Notes under the pieces: model-generated | Databases searched by the model: none | What the model was told of the DNA's origin: nothing | The model's input: the letters and a program-made list of their open reading frames with translations, nothing else | Made by a program: the position numbers and the translations under genes | DNA from: Microbacterium sp. | GTDB lineage: Bacteria; Actinomycetota; Actinomycetes; Actinomycetales; Microbacteriaceae | NCBI GenBank assembly: GCA_031286555.1 | Contig: JAITUD010000489.1 | Location: 1 to 16,760 of the forward strand | DNA length: 16,760 bases | Reading direction: 5' to 3' | Shown: positions 14,257 to 16,760 of the stretch, in pieces | Layout of the letters: each line of letters starts with the position of its first letter | How positions within the stretch are numbered: the first letter of the stretch is position 1

Positions 14257-14966
14257 GCGAGTCCGCTGCACCCGAGCCCGGTCTCACCCGTCGCGAGAGA
14301 CGAGAGCGGCGCGAGGCGTCGAAGCTGCCATTCACGTCGCCGTTCGACCCGCCGGCGCCGGGCGCCCAGCACGGCCGCCCGACGATCCTCACCGTGTGCA
14401 CCGGCAACATCTGCCGCTCGCCGATGGCGGAGGTTCTGCTGCGCGCGCGCCTGCCGCAGTCGGTGAAGGTGCACAGCGCCGGCACGCAGGCGATGGTCGG
14501 GTACGGCATGACCCAGGACGCCCGCGACCTGGCGGTCGAGCGCGGTGCCGAGCCGGATGCCGCAGACGCGCACCGCGCCCGGTATCTGGTGGAGCCGATT
14601 CTGGCGGAATCGGACCTGGTGCTGACGATGACGCGCGAGCACCGCACCCACGTGGTGCAGATGATGCCGGCGCTGATCCGTCGGGCGTTCACACTGCGCG
14701 AGTTCGCGCGGCTGGCCGCCGGGCTGAGTGATGAGGAGGCGCGCGAGATCGCGGATGACGCAGGAACGGATGCGGCAGCGCGGCTCTCCGCACTCGCGCG
14801 GGCGGTCGGCGGACTGCGCAGTGCGGTCACCGGTCCGGACGACGATGACGACGTGATCGACCCGTACCGCCGCGGCCGCGAGACGTATGAGCTGTCCGCG
14901 TCGCAGCTGGTCCCCGCCCTCGCCCAGGTCGAGCGCCTGGCTCTCCTCGCCACCTCAGGCCGGTGA
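14253..14966 (+). CDS. Low-molecular-weight protein tyrosine phosphatase (Wzb/CapC-like), enlarged
   Basis: The protein has 237 residues against about 140-180 for typical members. The active-site loop is VCTGNICRSPMAE (C49-x5-R55), and the general-acid aspartate is in VIDPYRRG (D203). Two parts explain the extra length: a ~42-residue charged N-terminal extension (TRRERRERREASK) before the core strand, and a ~60-residue stretch (about 140-200) rich in Ala, Arg and acidic residues, ending in a run of Asp, before the DP motif. It should dephosphorylate the tyrosine cluster of a BY-kinase; the paralogue encoded next, at 15078, is the obvious partner. The ATG overlaps the VanZ stop (ATGA). A much longer open frame reaches back into galE, but the overlap pattern favours this start. 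Confidence 0.92.
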   Translation: MSESAAPEPGLTRRERRERREASKLPFTSPFDPPAPGAQHGRPTILTVCTGNICRSPMAEVLLRARLPQSVKVHSAGTQAMVGYGMTQDARDLAVERGAEPDAADAHRARYLVEPILAESDLVLTMTREHRTHVVQMMPALIRRAFTLREFARLAAGLSDEEAREIADDAGTDAAARLSALARAVGGLRSAVTGPDDDDDVIDPYRRGRETYELSASQLVPALAQVERLALLATSGR

Positions 14967-15077
14967 AGGAGCGGGGCACGACGAAACGCCCCCCGTGTTC
15001 CCAGCGCTGACGCCGTATGCTCAGTTTCGGAGGAGTCACTCCGTCTCTGGGGAGGGGCGGCGGCGGAAAGGGAAAGT
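14967..15077 (+). promoter_or_regulatory. Promoter/leader region of the second BY-kinase gene
   Basis: This 111-bp gap holds TATGCT (15016-15021), a plausible -10, with no clear -35. Just downstream lies the dyad GGAGT-C-ACTCC (15032-15042), which could be an operator or a small leader hairpin. A purine-rich run with GGAAAGGGAAAG ends two bases before the GTG start and supplies the ribosome-binding site. The gene may therefore have its own control apart from galE-vanZ-phosphatase. All of this is pattern reading only. Confidence 0.35.
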
Positions 15078-16538
15078 GTGGAGCTTCGCGATTACCTGCG
15101 CATCATGCGTGCGCATTGGATCGTCATCGTCGCTGCGACCGTTCTCGGTGCGCTCATCGGCTTCGGCTGGAGCATGCTCCAGCCGAAGGTCTACACGGCC
15201 GACGCCACCGGCATCGTCTCGGTGAAGGCCGCGGATGACAGCACCGGAAGCGCGATGATCGGGAACCAGCTGGCTCAGAGCCGCGTGAAGTCCTACCTGA
15301 ATCTCGGCACCTGGCGCGCCGTCGGCGAGTCGGCCGCTGAAGAGCTCGGCATCGACGACTCCCCGGAGGATCTGGTCAAGCGCGTCACGGTGACCAATCC
15401 GATCGACACGGTCGCGCTGAAGGTGACCGCCGAGGGTTCCACGCCCGAAGAGGCGCAGAAGCTCGCCGAGGCATGGCTGCGCGGCATGTCGGTGGAGATC
15501 AACAAGGTCGAGGGCGGCACGGCTGAGAAGCCGGCGAACGTCTCGCTGACCGTCGGCGACTCCGCCAAGCTCCCCACCGATCCGTCTTCGCCGAACACGA
15601 AGCTGAACACCCTGATCGGTGCGCTGATCGGTCTCGCTCTCGGCATCGGGTACGCATTCATCCGCAACACGCTCGACCGCAGGGTGCGGCATCCGCGTGA
15701 CATCGAGCGCGAGACCGGGGTGTCCGTGATCGGCACTCTTCCCCTGGAGAAGTCGCTCGACGGCGAGCGCAAGGTGATCGACTTCTCGGCCGACAGCGAG
15801 CGCGACATCTCGCATCACACGATCGAGGCGATGCGCGAGCTGCGCACGAACCTGCAGTTCATCGACGTCGACAACCCGCCGCGAGTGATCGTGGTGACCA
15901 GCTCCGTGCCCGGCGACGGCAAGTCGACCGTCGCCGTGAACCTCGCCTCGAGCCTGGCAGCGGCGGGTCAGTGGGCGATCCTGATCGACTGCGACCTGCG
16001 CCGTCCCGTGATCTCCGACATCTTCGGCGTGCCGGGTGATGTCGGTCTGACCGACATCCTCGCCGGCCGCGCCGAGCTGCAGGACGTCGCCCATCGTCCG
16101 CGTGCGGACATGCCGCTCGCTGTCGTGCCGGCGGGCCGCATCCCCCCGAACCCGAGCGAGCTGCTGGGATCGAAGCGCATGCACGAGTTCATCCAGTCGC
16201 TCAGCGAGACGGCGATCGTCATTCTCGACACCCCGCCGGTTCTCCCGGTGACGGATGCTGCGGTGCTGGCGGCTTCGGCGGACGGCGTGGTCGTGGTGGC
16301 CTCGGCGGGCAAGACGACGTTCGACATGCTGAACCGTGCCGTGGAGAACATCCAGCGCACGAAGGGCCGTGTGCTCGGCATCGTGCTGAACCGGGTGCCT
16401 CGCACCGGCGCCGGTTCGGCGTACTACGGCAAGGAGTACTACGGCGCGTACGAGCGCTACGGCTCCCACACCGAGCCCACCGGCGAGCGCGGCTCGATGC
16501 CCGAGCCCGCGCCGACCCCCACGCACACCGCGCACTGA
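15078..16538 (+). CDS. Wzz/BY-kinase polysaccharide co-polymerase (second paralogue)
   Basis: The protein has 486 residues from a GTG start and is collinear with the 554-residue protein encoded at 3408-5072. Both begin MELRDY and share the segments RTNLQF, NPSELLGS and RVLGIVLN. Membrane segments lie at about 14-34 and 177-196. The kinase has Walker A SSVPGDGKST (275-284), Walker A' ILIDCDLRRP (301-310) and Walker B IVILDTPP (380-387). The C-terminus carries a dense tyrosine cluster, AYYGKEYYGAYERYG (Y449, 450, 454, 455, 458, 461), with only a short Pro-rich tail after it. It should act as chain-length regulator and autophosphorylating kinase at the membrane, with the phosphatase encoded 111 bp upstream as its likely reverser. 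The palindromic repeat follows the stop at once. Confidence 0.94.
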   Translation: MELRDYLRIMRAHWIVIVAATVLGALIGFGWSMLQPKVYTADATGIVSVKAADDSTGSAMIGNQLAQSRVKSYLNLGTWRAVGESAAEELGIDDSPEDLVKRVTVTNPIDTVALKVTAEGSTPEEAQKLAEAWLRGMSVEINKVEGGTAEKPANVSLTVGDSAKLPTDPSSPNTKLNTLIGALIGLALGIGYAFIRNTLDRRVRHPRDIERETGVSVIGTLPLEKSLDGERKVIDFSADSERDISHHTIEAMRELRTNLQFIDVDNPPRVIVVTSSVPGDGKSTVAVNLASSLAAAGQWAILIDCDLRRPVISDIFGVPGDVGLTDILAGRAELQDVAHRPRADMPLAVVPAGRIPPNPSELLGSKRMHEFIQSLSETAIVILDTPPVLPVTDAAVLAASADGVVVVASAGKTTFDMLNRAVENIQRTKGRVLGIVLNRVPRTGAGSAYYGKEYYGAYERYGSHTEPTGERGSMPEPAPTPTHTAH

Positions 16539-16544
16539 CGCCTG

Positions 16545-16653
16545 CGCCCTTCGTCTCGCTGCGCTCGCTCAGGGCCCGGGGCCCCGCCTCCTGAGCGAGG
16601 AACGCCGCCTCCCCGCATCCTGAGCGAGGAGCGCAGCGACGAGACGAAGGACG
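16545..16653. repeat. Palindromic repeat copy 2, with an internal 29-bp step duplication
   Basis: The left 30 bases (16545-16574) equal the left arm of the copy at 10816-10845 except for one base. The right arm ends GACGAGACGAAGG (16638-16650), as in copy 1. Here the inner arm motif CCTGAGCGAGGA occurs twice, at 16590-16601 and 16619-16630, a period of 29 bases, so part of the right arm has been duplicated. It lies between the ends of two convergent genes, where a transcription-terminating or insulating hairpin would be useful. No T-run is seen. Confidence 0.85.
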
Positions 16654-16760
16654 TCAGCAGGACTCGACGACCCGCTTCTCCCGCAGCCCTTCCAGCAGCG
16701 CGACGACATCCGCCTCGATCTCCGCAGGTTCGGCGTCGAAGCCTTCGGCGACCTCGCGCA
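16654..16760 (-). CDS. C-terminal end of a PqqD-like protein (rest outside window)
   Basis: Only 34 residues and a TGA stop (16654-16656) are in the window, read from the right edge on the minus strand. They include EVAEGFDAEPAEIEADVV followed by LLEGLREKRVVESC. The pattern of a winged-helix-like turn, an acidic helix with EIEADV and a final LxxLxxKxVV strand resembles the end of PqqD-family proteins. These bind precursor peptides in PQQ and lasso-peptide synthesis and also occur, with unknown role, near polysaccharide genes. The start and remaining motifs cannot be seen, so the family call is tentative. It is convergent with the second BY-kinase gene. Confidence 0.55.
   Translation of the reverse strand, partial: REVAEGFDAEPAEIEADVVALLEGLREKRVVESC

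Noticed and set aside
13626..14966. A 446-codon open frame ending as the tyrosine phosphatase
   Set aside because: Its first ~209 codons lie over galE and the VanZ gene and read as Arg/Ala-rich noise. The ATG at 14253 overlaps the VanZ stop in the same ATGA style as the other junctions and begins a normal phosphatase.
15001..15077. Riboswitch upstream of the second BY-kinase gene
   Set aside because: I compared the leader with remembered cyclic-di-GMP and cyclic-di-AMP riboswitch cores and saw no match; only a short dyad and a purine-rich ribosome-binding region are present.

Overview
The window is high-G+C DNA from an actinobacterium. GTG starts, four-base ATGA/GTGA gene overlaps, a fused RmlC-RmlD protein and many GGATGC/GCATCC hexamers fit Microbacteriaceae, most likely Microbacterium or a close relative. 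That placement is an inference from style and was not tested by a search. The whole window is one exopolysaccharide or cell-wall polysaccharide locus of the Wzx/Wzy type. There are no RNA genes, CRISPR arrays, transposons or phage genes.

Layout. Positions 1-1408 (+ strand) hold the end of a GT4 glycosyltransferase and a second, GT-A-like glycosyltransferase. They converge on a long minus-strand block, 12762 down to 1425. Read in transcription order that block is rmlA, rmlB, a palindromic repeat, a fused rmlC-rmlD, a 180-bp leader/promoter region, a polyprenyl-phosphate sugar-1-phosphate transferase, a GT4 glycosyltransferase, a Wzy/O-antigen-ligase-like membrane protein, a Wzz/BY-kinase co-polymerase, a second GT4 enzyme and a polysaccharide pyruvyltransferase. 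Divergent from rmlA is a plus-strand block: galE, a VanZ-family membrane protein and a low-molecular-weight tyrosine phosphatase, joined by ATGA overlaps. After 111 bp comes a second Wzz/BY-kinase. It is followed by a second copy of the palindromic repeat and the end of a minus-strand gene whose tail looks like a PqqD-family protein.

How the genes fit together (inference). RmlA, RmlB and RmlCD make dTDP-L-rhamnose or a related 6-deoxyhexose, and GalE supplies UDP-galactose. The phosphotransferase starts the repeat unit on undecaprenyl phosphate at the inner membrane face, the glycosyltransferases extend it, and the pyruvyltransferase adds an acidic ketal. The Wzy-like protein polymerises outside the membrane, and the two kinases with the phosphatase tune chain length and export. 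No flippase is visible, so it is probably outside the window.

Nothing here is clearly a new kind of system. The points most worth checking are the near-identical palindromic repeat found twice after gene ends (one copy carries the likely ribosome-binding site of rmlCD), a perfect hairpin covering the start codon of the phosphotransferase gene, the altered active-site positions in the RmlC domain, the two opposed BY-kinases with one unusually long phosphatase, and the PqqD-like gene at the edge.
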